The notes under the pieces were generated by a model that was given only the letters and a program-made list of their open reading frames with translations, was not told the DNA's origin and ran no database searches. Below, piece after piece: positions 5,532-11,605 of a stretch of 11,605 nucleotides of DNA; the stretch's first letter is position 1, and every line of letters starts with the position of its first letter. Both the position numbers and the translations under genes were made by a program. The stretch comes from CAYFQB01 sp964345225 (GTDB lineage Bacteria; Nitrospirota; Thermodesulfovibrionia; Thermodesulfovibrionales; UBA6898), in contig CAYFQB010000075.1 of NCBI GenBank assembly GCA_964345225.1, forward strand, positions 1-11,605, read 5' to 3'.

Positions 5532-6329
5532 TTAGAATGCATGCGAGCTCTTCATAAACAGACTTACACCAAGATATGTAAACATCACTATGGCAAAACC
5601 GATAATCCCGAGTATAACTGACGGTTTGCCTGCCCACCATTTCCTCAGCCTTGCATGTAGATAAAGGCTGTAGAATAACCATAGTATAACTGTCCATAGT
5701 TCCTTTGGTGTCCATAGCCAGTAAGTACCCCATGCAAGATATGCCCAGATGCCTCCAAATACCATTGCCACAGAAAACAGGCAGAAGCCGACAAGTACAG
5801 CCTTGTACTGGAGAATTTCAATATCTTTTTGTGAAGATAAATTTAAATCTTCCTCGCTCTCCTTTACAATCCCCCCTCGTCCCCCTTTACTAAAATCTTC
5901 AACTAGATACAATATCCCAAGAACAGCTGCTATTGCAAAAAGGGCATATGAGAAGAAAGACAGTGCAACATGGGCTTCGAACCAGAAAGTACTAAGTACG
6001 GGGGGAAGAGGAGCATCATAAGGCCTGTACAGCAAAGAAAGAAAAATAAAAAAGACAGCAGAAGCCGTTATTGAATTTAAAAACCTCTTTCTGTTTTTCA
6101 TTTTCCAGGCGACAGGTAATGCAAAAAGTACCAATGAGACAGATAGAAAAAAAAGCGTGTCATGCGGCCCTACAAGAGGTAACCTGCCTAGCAGCATGCC
6201 TCTTGAAAATATGTAATAGGACTGAAGTAAAAGACCGGCATATATAAAAATAGTCCTGAAATATCCGGAGATATATAATGCAACCGAAAGTATTACTACT
6301 ATTAACAACTGATTCTGCATTCCTTGCAT
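5532..6329 (-). CDS. ccsA: Cytochrome c assembly protein CcsA/ResC (WWD-domain haem handler)
   Basis: CcsA is the membrane partner of ResB/CcsB in System II; it presents haem to the CXXCH motif of apocytochromes c outside the inner membrane. This 265-residue protein has about eight hydrophobic spans. Family histidines are seen at H120 (WFEAHVALSFFSY), H225 (LYLHAR) and H263 in the typical end FTYLGVSLFMKSSHAF. The WWD signature is at 200-210 as WGTYWLWTPKE; the usual Asp after the last Trp is Thr207. A glycine- and lysine-rich linker (about 147-156, SKGGRGGIVK) is encoded by a G-rich dispersed repeat. The first ATG has no Shine-Dalgarno site, while AAGGA abuts the Met4 ATG, so the start is uncertain by three codons. 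The stop codon abuts the repeat array that leads to resB. Confidence 0.92.
   Translation of the reverse strand: MQGMQNQLLIVVILSVALYISGYFRTIFIYAGLLLQSYYIFSRGMLLGRLPLVGPHDTLFFLSVSLVLFALPVAWKMKNRKRFLNSITASAVFFIFLSLLYRPYDAPLPPVLSTFWFEAHVALSFFSYALFAIAAVLGILYLVEDFSKGGRGGIVKESEEDLNLSSQKDIEILQYKAVLVGFCLFSVAMVFGGIWAYLAWGTYWLWTPKELWTVILWLFYSLYLHARLRKWWAGKPSVILGIIGFAIVMFTYLGVSLFMKSSHAF
5863..5896. repeat. G/C-rich dispersed repeat inserted in frame in ccsA
   Basis: The plus strand has six C's, TCGT, then CCCCCTTTAC followed by TAAAAT. The minus strand reads as AGTAAAGGGGGACGAGGGGGG. I recognise this GGGGGA-type word from memory as a common dispersed repeat of similar genomes. It falls between two hydrophobic segments of CcsA and is translated as the hydrophilic SKGGRGGIVK loop without breaking the frame. 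Confidence 0.5.
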
Positions 6330-6356
6330 AGATTATGTCTTTACCCCGTTAGAAAG

Positions 6357-6376
6357 CCCCGCTACTAGCAGCGGGG
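6357..6376 (-). terminator. GC-rich hairpin upstream of ccsA, possible terminator
   Basis: CCCCGCT pairs with AGCGGGG around a 6-nt loop that itself contains CTAG. On the minus strand the stem is followed by CTTTCTAA, a weak U tract at best, so termination here is uncertain. It lies 28 bp before the ccsA start. Confidence 0.35.
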
Positions 6377-6438
6377 TTAAAATAATTTCCTTTTTAGCGA
6401 ATACGGCGTGCGATGCCCCGTTTGAGCCTGAAGGCCTT

Positions 6439-6469
6439 CCCGTTAGAAGAGCAAATTTCTTCTAACGGG
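6439..6469 (-). terminator. Strong 12-bp hairpin just after glcD
   Basis: CCCGTTAGAAGA (6439-6450) pairs perfectly with TCTTCTAACGGG (6458-6469) around a 7-nt loop. On the minus strand the stem begins three bases beyond the glcD stop codon. No T run follows it, so it is not a textbook intrinsic terminator; it may stabilise the 3' end of the mRNA or simply be part of the repeat element. Confidence 0.4.
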
Positions 6470-6471
6470 GT

Positions 6472-7824
6472 TTAAGGAAAAATTTTTCCGGGATTTAGAA
6501 TATTTTGGGGGTCAAATGCCTTCTTCATCTTTTTCATCAAATCTAGTTCCTCCGGCTTTATTTCCATCAGTATATAATTTGATTTTGTCAGACCGATACC
6601 GTGTTCTCCCGAAATTGTGCCGCCTAGTTCCAGTGTTACCCTGAATATTTCCTTAACGAGTTCTTTGGCTTTATCATACTCTTCCCTGTTATTCCTATCC
6701 ACCATCAAATTCACATGAATATTCCCGTCACCTGCATGTCCAAAATTGACTATTTTGATACCAGTCTCTTCAGACATCTTTCTTAGGGCTTTGAGCATGT
6801 CAGTTATCCTGTTTCTTGGAACCACTACATCCTCATTTATCTTTGTAGGTTTCAGGTGATAAAGTGCAGGTGATAATGCCCGCCTTGCTTCCCAGAGTTT
6901 TTCCCTTGCAATATCATCCTCTGCCATTATTACCTCTCCATTCAGACTTCCGACAATGTCAGAAATCCTCTCTGCATCCCTTGATATCACAGAGGAGGGC
7001 CCATCCAGCTCTATGAGAAGCATTGACTCTATAGTCTTTGGAAAACCGACAGGTTTATAGTTTTCCACAGCCTTAACAGCCTCAGCATCTATAAATTCAA
7101 GAGTTCTCGGAATAATACCATTAGATACAATATCTTTTACTGCATCCCCGGATTGTTCCAGGTTTCCAAAAAGTACAAGAAGTGTTATTACATCTTCAGG
7201 CAGAGGAATAACTTTAAGCCTTATCTTGGTAACAACAGCAAGCGTACCTTCAGATCCGACAAGGAGACTTGTAAGATCATACCCGACAACTCCCTTTGCT
7301 GTTTTTATCCCTGTGTTTATAATTTTTCCGTTTGGAAGGACTGCCTCAAGCCCTATTACATAATCTCCAGTAACACCATATTTAAGCGCCCTTGGGCCTC
7401 CTGCATTCCCAGCAACATTGCCGCCAATAGTGCAGAAGTTCATACTGGTCGGGTCAGGTGGATAAAAAAGTTTATGCCGCTCAAGCTCCTTCTGCAGTCT
7501 TCCGTTTATCACTCCGGCTTCCACCAGTACGTTCAGATTTTCTGTGTCGATCTCAAGTATCCTGTTCATCCTCTCAAGGCTGAGGATAATAGAACCCTTT
7601 GATGGTACCGTGCCTCCGCTCACTCCGGTTCCGGCACCGCGCGGGATAACCGGAGTACCATTTTCGCTGGCGAAAATCATTATCTTAACCACATCAAGAG
7701 TATCCTGAGGCCATACAACTGCTGATGGCTCTGATTCAAGTCCTGATGCATCAAAGCCATAGCATAAAAGATCTTCCGGTTCTGTTGAAATTTTACCTGG
7801 CAAGAGTTCTGATAGTTTATTCAT
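6472..7824 (-). CDS. glcD: FAD-linked 2-hydroxyacid dehydrogenase, GlcD/D-lactate dehydrogenase family
   Basis: This family oxidises glycolate, D-lactate or related 2-hydroxyacids with FAD, feeding electrons to the chain through partners. In its 450 residues the PCMH-type FAD domain spans about 35-211, with PRGAGTGVSGG (61-71), GGNVAGNAGG (134-143) and GSEGTLAVVT (190-199). The C-terminal FAD-oxidase domain carries HAGDGNIH (363-370) and SGEHGIG (405-411), whose H363, H370 and E407 match the metal/substrate site of D-2-hydroxyacid dehydrogenases. It ends with the usual DPQNILNPGK motif. The length is normal. No glcE or iron-sulfur glcF subunit is adjacent, so the acceptor and exact substrate are open. 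TATAAT lies five bases before the ATG and there is no Shine-Dalgarno site. A perfect 14-bp palindrome (6476-6489) covers the last codons. Confidence 0.92.
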   Translation of the reverse strand: MNKLSELLPGKISTEPEDLLCYGFDASGLESEPSAVVWPQDTLDVVKIMIFASENGTPVIPRGAGTGVSGGTVPSKGSIILSLERMNRILEIDTENLNVLVEAGVINGRLQKELERHKLFYPPDPTSMNFCTIGGNVAGNAGGPRALKYGVTGDYVIGLEAVLPNGKIINTGIKTAKGVVGYDLTSLLVGSEGTLAVVTKIRLKVIPLPEDVITLLVLFGNLEQSGDAVKDIVSNGIIPRTLEFIDAEAVKAVENYKPVGFPKTIESMLLIELDGPSSVISRDAERISDIVGSLNGEVIMAEDDIAREKLWEARRALSPALYHLKPTKINEDVVVPRNRITDMLKALRKMSEETGIKIVNFGHAGDGNIHVNLMVDRNNREEYDKAKELVKEIFRVTLELGGTISGEHGIGLTKSNYILMEIKPEELDLMKKMKKAFDPQNILNPGKIFP

Positions 7825-7829
7825 TACAC

Positions 7830-7835
7830 ATTATA
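7830..7835 (-). promoter_or_regulatory. Perfect -10 hexamer five bases before the glcD ATG
   Basis: The minus strand reads TATAAT then five bases then ATG. If used, transcription would start at or very near the A of the start codon, giving a leaderless mRNA, consistent with the missing Shine-Dalgarno site. No good -35 match is seen at 16-18 bp (best CACTCT), and the local sequence is A/T-rich, so chance is possible. Confidence 0.3.
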
Positions 7836-7935
7836 AGAATATGATATTCGAGAGAGTGCATCTACTTATCAGCAGGCTAATAAAAGTCATTTTGATATCG
7901 AAGCGAACTTCTTTTTCTACCATATCTTCTATCAC
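7831..7935 (-). CDS. Possible 34-codon small ORF between smc and glcD
   Basis: A GTG-started frame (in-frame ATG four codons later) runs to a TAA that ends 6 bp before glcD. The product would begin VIEDMVEKEVRFDIKM and continue as a hydrophobic segment (TFISLLIS) with a short polar end. A GGAGG lies 11 bases before the GTG, within the smc 3' end. It nearly fills the 117-bp gap and shares the gene direction. It resembles nothing I can name and could be a chance frame or the remnant of a longer gene. Confidence 0.2.
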   Translation of the reverse strand: MIEDMVEKEVRFDIKMTFISLLISRCTLSNIIFL

Positions 7936-7941
7936 TCAGGA

Positions 7942-10900
7942 TTATGCCTCCGCAAGCTGCATAGATATTACCTTTGAAACGCCGGCTTCCTCCATAGTAA
8001 TACCGTAAAGATGCTGTGCGATATTCATTGTAGTCTTGTTGTGAGTTACAAGTATAAATTGTGTTTCTCTGGAAAGCTCGACAAGCATTTTTGAAAATCT
8101 TTCGGTATTGGATTCATCTAGGGTGGCGTCTGCCTCATCAAGTATGCATAACGGCGTAGGCTTGATTAAAAAACACGCAAACAGGAGAGCCAGTGCAGCA
8201 AGCGCCTTTTCCCCTCCTGATAAAAGGTTTATGTTCTGAAGCTTTTTGCCTGGGGGCTGGACTCTTATGTCTATGCCTGTTTCGAGTATATTACTTTCAT
8301 CTGTCAGTACAAGTTCGGCTCTTCCGCCACCGAATAGGTCAATAAATACCTCTGTAAATTTTACTCTTAATGCTTCAAAAGCCTCCCTCAGCTTTCTTCT
8401 TGTTGTGCTGTTTATCTTTGATATGGCTTCTTCGAGTTCAGCAATAGATTTGTTAAGATCATCATGCTGTTTTACCATAAATTCATACCTTTCACGTAAT
8501 TCTTCATATTCTTCAAGTGTTCCTAAGTTTACAGGTCCCATTTCCTGAATTTTATTTTTAAGTTCTATGAGTCGATCCTCTTCATCATTACTGACCTCTT
8601 TGAGCTCAATATCTTCTATCTCTACTCCATAATTGTTTCTTACGTTATCGGTAAGATTCTCCAGCCTCATCTTATGTTCTGCCTTCATAACGTCAAGTTC
8701 TGATATTCTGGACTTTACTTCCGCAATTTGCTGTCTCAAGGTCTTAAGCACCTGTTCAACAACACGCAGGTCCTCGTTCTCATTTTCAATTTCCTCTTTC
8801 CTCTTTGATATATCTGAACGAACCATATCAGCATCTGAAACAAGCTTCCTTAAGTTCCCCTCCTGCTCTAAAATCTCTGATTTACGCTTAGACATCCTTA
8901 AAAGGACTGATTCCTTTTCAGAATTCAACTCATCCTGCTTTTGTTTAAGTTCCTGGAGGATTGCAGTTGAAGATTCTATCTCATTTCTGATTGCTTCTAT
9001 CTTTTCCCTGTTCGATACAGTTAAAAGCTTAATATCTGTTAATTCAGAACGGTATTGTTCCAACTCTGTTTTCTTTTGTGCAATTGTTTCATGAATAACT
9101 GAAGTTCCGGTTTCCAAATCTATTTTTTTTGATTCAATCACCTCTACCTTTTTTTCACGATCAGCAATGACTGTCTTTAAGGATTCCTTTTCTTTCGAAA
9201 TCTCTTCAAGTTCTATAGCCAGATAAGCAAGTTTCCTGTTAATCCTTTCTTTCTCTTCGTTATAGTTCTCGATCGTTAATTTGGAAAGAGATACTTCTTT
9301 TTCAATGTTGTATATAGAAGATTCAACATTCTTAATGGCCTCTTCCTTCTCTTTAATAATTTTCTGGGCTATCTGAATTTCATTGTTAATATTTTCGATA
9401 TCAGCCTTCTTCTTCTCGACTATCTCTTCCAGTTCCTTTATCTCACGCTTTCTTTTAAATATCCCTTTGCCTTCTCCTACTACTACGGCACCGGACTGCT
9501 CTAAAACCTCTCCTTCAAGTGTTACAAATATATGGTTACTATCTGACGCTCTGAGTACGGATGCAGTTTTAATATCTTTAACGATCAGGACGTTGCCGAG
9601 AAGGCTTTCCGCAATCCTTGAGTATTCTTCTTTTACCCTAACAAATTCAAGTGCCCTGCCAATTACCTCCTCCGGGATATTAAAATTTAAAGAAATCTTC
9701 GGGGGGACAACAGTAATAAATGAAGTCTTCCCGATATATTTACCCTTAAGGGAAGATATAGCGTTTTCAATGTCTTCAAAGGATTCCATAATAAATGAAC
9801 CCGCCTTTTCAGCAAGCGCACTTTCTACTGCTTTTTCAAATTCTGCATCAACATCAAAAACGTCAGATATCGAGGCAAGCAGTCTGACATCCTTATTTGT
9901 CGCAATAAGCTCCCTCGCTGGCCTGTCAAAAACCATCTCCTTAAGAGAATCAAGGCGTGATATACACGATGCAATATCTTCCCGCACATCGGAATGAGAT
10001 TTACTAAGAGTCTCGAGTCTTGCCTTGCCGGCAGATAGTTCCTGAACCAGAATTTCCTTCTTTTCATTCAGCAGAAGAGCTTCCTTATTGCTACTGTGGA
10101 TCTCGGATTCAATATTGCTGACCGAAGACTCAATCTCGGCTAAAATCCTCCTTGAATCTTCAGACTCTCTTAAAGCAGAGTCTTCTCTCTTTTCCAGTGA
10201 TTCCAGTAAAGTCTGTTGCTTGCCGAGATCGTTTCTCAGGCTGCTTAATTCCTCGGTTATCCTGAAAATTTCTTTTCTTTTATCTTCTATGAGTTCTTCC
10301 TTTTCACCAAGTCCTTCCTCAATTGCGTTTATGAACTCTGTCTTTTCTGTTATAACATCAGTATAAGCTTCAATTTCCTCCGATATTTTTGTGCTGTTAA
10401 TCTTTAACTCCCCGCATTTCTCGGATATTTCTATACTCCTTGATTCAGCCTCTTCTATCTGCTGTGTGATTTTTTTCTCATACTCTACTATATTACTTAT
10501 GTCGTTTTTGCAGACAGCTATGCTACGCTCGATTTCTGCTATACCATGCTCCATAAACTGAAAGTCATTTTGTATTGATTCAAGATTTTTTTCCTTTTCA
10601 AGCAGTTCAAATCTCCTTGTTTCAGTCCTGTTTTCTATATTCGTCATCTCTGCGTTCTTGACTGCTTCATTTTCCTTCTGTGTATTATGTTCATCAAGTA
10701 TCTGCTCATGGGACTCTTTTATGCGCTGGTACTCTTTTCTTGTGATCTTTAACTCGATAGCATGCATTTCAGATGAAAGTTTTTTGTACCGCTCCGCTTT
10801 CTTGGCAAGTCTGTCAAGTATATTAATCTGCTTTTTAATTTCCGTGATAATATCGTTTATTCTTACGAGATTCTGTCTAGATGTTTCCAGCTTGGAAAGG

Positions 10901-11442
10901 GCTTCTGCCTTCCTGACTTTGTACTTCATCACACCGGCAATTTCTTCTATAATAAACCGCCTCTCATGAGGCTTTGAATTGAGTATCTCTCCTATCCTTC
11001 CCTGTTCAAGGATAGAATAGCTTCTGACTTCCAGACCGGTATCGAGGAAAATATCTCTAATATCTTTCAACCTGCACTGATTTTTATTAAGCATATATTC
11101 GCTTTCTCCGGACCTGTAAAGTCTTCTTGTAGTAGTAACCCTATCGTTCTGGCCCTGACCATTGTTGCCTTCATCGCCGTTCTGACTTGAAACAATCATC
11201 GTAACTTCTGCCATTCCCTTTGGCTTCTTTAATGCCGAGCCGTTAAAGATAACCTCCTCCATCTTCTCTCCCCTGAGACTCTTTGCACTCTGCTCACCAA
11301 GAACCCATCTGAATGCATCAACAATATTACTTTTGCCACAACCATTTGGGCCGACAATACATGTAATGCCCGGGTGGAGGATAAAAGTGGTCTTATCAGC
11401 GAATGATTTAAATCCTATAAGCTCAATTTTTTCGACGCGCAT
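7942..11442 (-). CDS. smc: Chromosome segregation ATPase SMC
   Basis: SMC is the core of the bacterial condensin (with ScpA and ScpB), a homodimeric ATP-driven DNA loop extruder acting on the nucleoid. The 1166-residue protein is the usual full length. Seen: N-terminal head with Walker A GPNGCGKSN (31-39) and the LGEQSAKSLRG stretch; coiled coil from about 165 to 500; a hinge at about 505-657 ending with LEQSGAVVVGEG; returning coiled coil from about 660 to 1010; and a C-terminal head with signature LSGGEK (1074-1079), Walker B LCILDE (1098-1103) and switch histidine H1134. The start ATG gives the standard opening MRVEKIELIGFKSFADKT. There is no Shine-Dalgarno site, but a good promoter lies about 45-75 bp upstream. 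No scpA or scpB is in the window. Confidence 0.98.
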   Translation of the reverse strand: MRVEKIELIGFKSFADKTTFILHPGITCIVGPNGCGKSNIVDAFRWVLGEQSAKSLRGEKMEEVIFNGSALKKPKGMAEVTMIVSSQNGDEGNNGQGQNDRVTTTRRLYRSGESEYMLNKNQCRLKDIRDIFLDTGLEVRSYSILEQGRIGEILNSKPHERRFIIEEIAGVMKYKVRKAEALSKLETSRQNLVRINDIITEIKKQINILDRLAKKAERYKKLSSEMHAIELKITRKEYQRIKESHEQILDEHNTQKENEAVKNAEMTNIENRTETRRFELLEKEKNLESIQNDFQFMEHGIAEIERSIAVCKNDISNIVEYEKKITQQIEEAESRSIEISEKCGELKINSTKISEEIEAYTDVITEKTEFINAIEEGLGEKEELIEDKRKEIFRITEELSSLRNDLGKQQTLLESLEKREDSALRESEDSRRILAEIESSVSNIESEIHSSNKEALLLNEKKEILVQELSAGKARLETLSKSHSDVREDIASCISRLDSLKEMVFDRPARELIATNKDVRLLASISDVFDVDAEFEKAVESALAEKAGSFIMESFEDIENAISSLKGKYIGKTSFITVVPPKISLNFNIPEEVIGRALEFVRVKEEYSRIAESLLGNVLIVKDIKTASVLRASDSNHIFVTLEGEVLEQSGAVVVGEGKGIFKRKREIKELEEIVEKKKADIENINNEIQIAQKIIKEKEEAIKNVESSIYNIEKEVSLSKLTIENYNEEKERINRKLAYLAIELEEISKEKESLKTVIADREKKVEVIESKKIDLETGTSVIHETIAQKKTELEQYRSELTDIKLLTVSNREKIEAIRNEIESSTAILQELKQKQDELNSEKESVLLRMSKRKSEILEQEGNLRKLVSDADMVRSDISKRKEEIENENEDLRVVEQVLKTLRQQIAEVKSRISELDVMKAEHKMRLENLTDNVRNNYGVEIEDIELKEVSNDEEDRLIELKNKIQEMGPVNLGTLEEYEELRERYEFMVKQHDDLNKSIAELEEAISKINSTTRRKLREAFEALRVKFTEVFIDLFGGGRAELVLTDESNILETGIDIRVQPPGKKLQNINLLSGGEKALAALALLFACFLIKPTPLCILDEADATLDESNTERFSKMLVELSRETQFILVTHNKTTMNIAQHLYGITMEEAGVSKVISMQLAEA

Positions 11443-11487
11443 TCTATATAATATTAATAAATGGAAAGTAAGCTTTTATTGTAATAG

Positions 11488-11517
11488 ATTATAACTTATA
11501 ATAAAATTTACTGACAA
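11488..11517 (-). promoter_or_regulatory. Sigma70-like promoter for smc
   Basis: On the minus strand TTGTCA (11517-11512, one mismatch to TTGACA) is followed after 18 bp by a perfect TATAAT (11493-11488). The predicted start near 11481 would give a leader of about 38 nt. The A/T-rich setting fits a real promoter but also raises the chance of random -10 matches. Confidence 0.6.
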
Positions 11518-11543
11518 GCAATTTTAGTTATATAAATCCTGTA

Positions 11544-11569
11544 GAAAGGACCGGGACTTAAATCCTTTC
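11544..11569. other. Short inverted repeat upstream of the smc promoter
   Basis: GAAAGGA (11544-11550) pairs with TCCTTTC (11563-11569) around a 12-nt loop. It lies upstream of the predicted -35 box, so it is not in the smc leader. It could be a protein-binding site or the end of a transcript from beyond the window; there is no U tract. Confidence 0.25.
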
Positions 11570-11594
11570 CTCGGTAAGGAACTATCATTAATAT

Positions 11595-11605
11595 TTACCC
11601 CGTAA
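11595..11605. repeat. Repeat word TTACCCCGTAA at the window end
   Basis: The final 11 bases are identical to 973-983 and match the end motif of the palindromic elements at 1077-1224 and 6341-6471 in part. A further copy of the element may start here and continue outside the window. Confidence 0.5.

Larger units (their letters stand above)
6341..6471. repeat. Palindromic element between ccsA and glcD
   Basis: ACCCCGTTAGAA (6343-6354) and its exact reverse complement TTCTAACGGGGT (6460-6471) bound an element of about 130 bp. Inside are a hairpin CCCCGCT/AGCGGGG (6357-6363 with 6370-6376), a palindrome GAAGGCCTTC (6430-6439), and a second copy of the end motif (6439-6450) that pairs with the right end. 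The right end touches the glcD stop codon (6472-6474). The end motif is related to those of the 1077-1224 element and to the TTACCCCGTAA words. No ORF is present. Confidence 0.7.

Noticed and set aside
9383..9997. Long serine-rich plus-strand frame opposite smc
   Set aside because: It is the antisense shadow of SMC coiled-coil and hinge codons, which give serine- and leucine-rich reverse frames; SMC itself is unmistakable.
1..11605. A defence island or biosynthetic cluster
   Set aside because: All nine genes belong to common housekeeping or transport families with intact motifs, and no nuclease, toxin, reverse transcriptase, transposase or synthase gene was found.

Overview
The window (about 40% G+C by eye) carries nine protein genes, all complete and all on the minus strand. 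In order of transcription, right to left, they are: smc (chromosome condensation ATPase), a glcD-type FAD-linked 2-hydroxyacid dehydrogenase, ccsA and a short resB/ccsB (System II cytochrome c maturation), a PilZ-domain protein, a stand-alone LigD-type 3'-phosphoesterase, a TPR protein, and the two ATPase subunits of a peptide ABC importer (dppD-like, then dppF-like). No RNA gene, CRISPR array, transposase or phage gene was seen.

The gene set suggests a Gram-negative, cytochrome-rich anaerobe or facultative anaerobe that uses System II cytochrome c maturation. A compact ResB beside a CcsA of about 265 residues, together with the style of the dispersed repeats, recalls uncultured Nitrospirota/Thermodesulfovibrionia or neighbouring deltaproteobacterial-type lineages. 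That placement is inference only; no marker here proves it.

Layout: 11443-11605 is the smc upstream region, with a good sigma70-like promoter. smc and glcD are 117 bp apart, with a possible 34-codon ORF between them. A palindromic repeat element of about 130 bp lies between glcD and ccsA and starts at the glcD stop codon. A heptamer-phased array fills the ccsA-resB gap. A degenerate copy of that array plus a short repeat supplies the end of resB. A third copy, with 9-, 7- and 8-nt modules, fills the PilZ-phosphoesterase gap. The TPR gene and dppD are 6 bp apart and surely co-transcribed. dppD and dppF are split by 375 bp holding a second large palindromic element.

The genes are mostly housekeeping. 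The unusual part is the non-coding sequence: at least four repeat families occupy the gaps. One sits inside ccsA as an in-frame linker, and another writes the last residues of ResB. The most notable pattern is the composite array at 5330-5524, which keeps a strict 7-nt phase for 22 units while the unit sequence drifts, then switches to an 8-nt period. A sister copy at 3611-3785 has the same module order. No new defence or metabolic system is visible. The repeat arrays are the best candidate for something poorly described.
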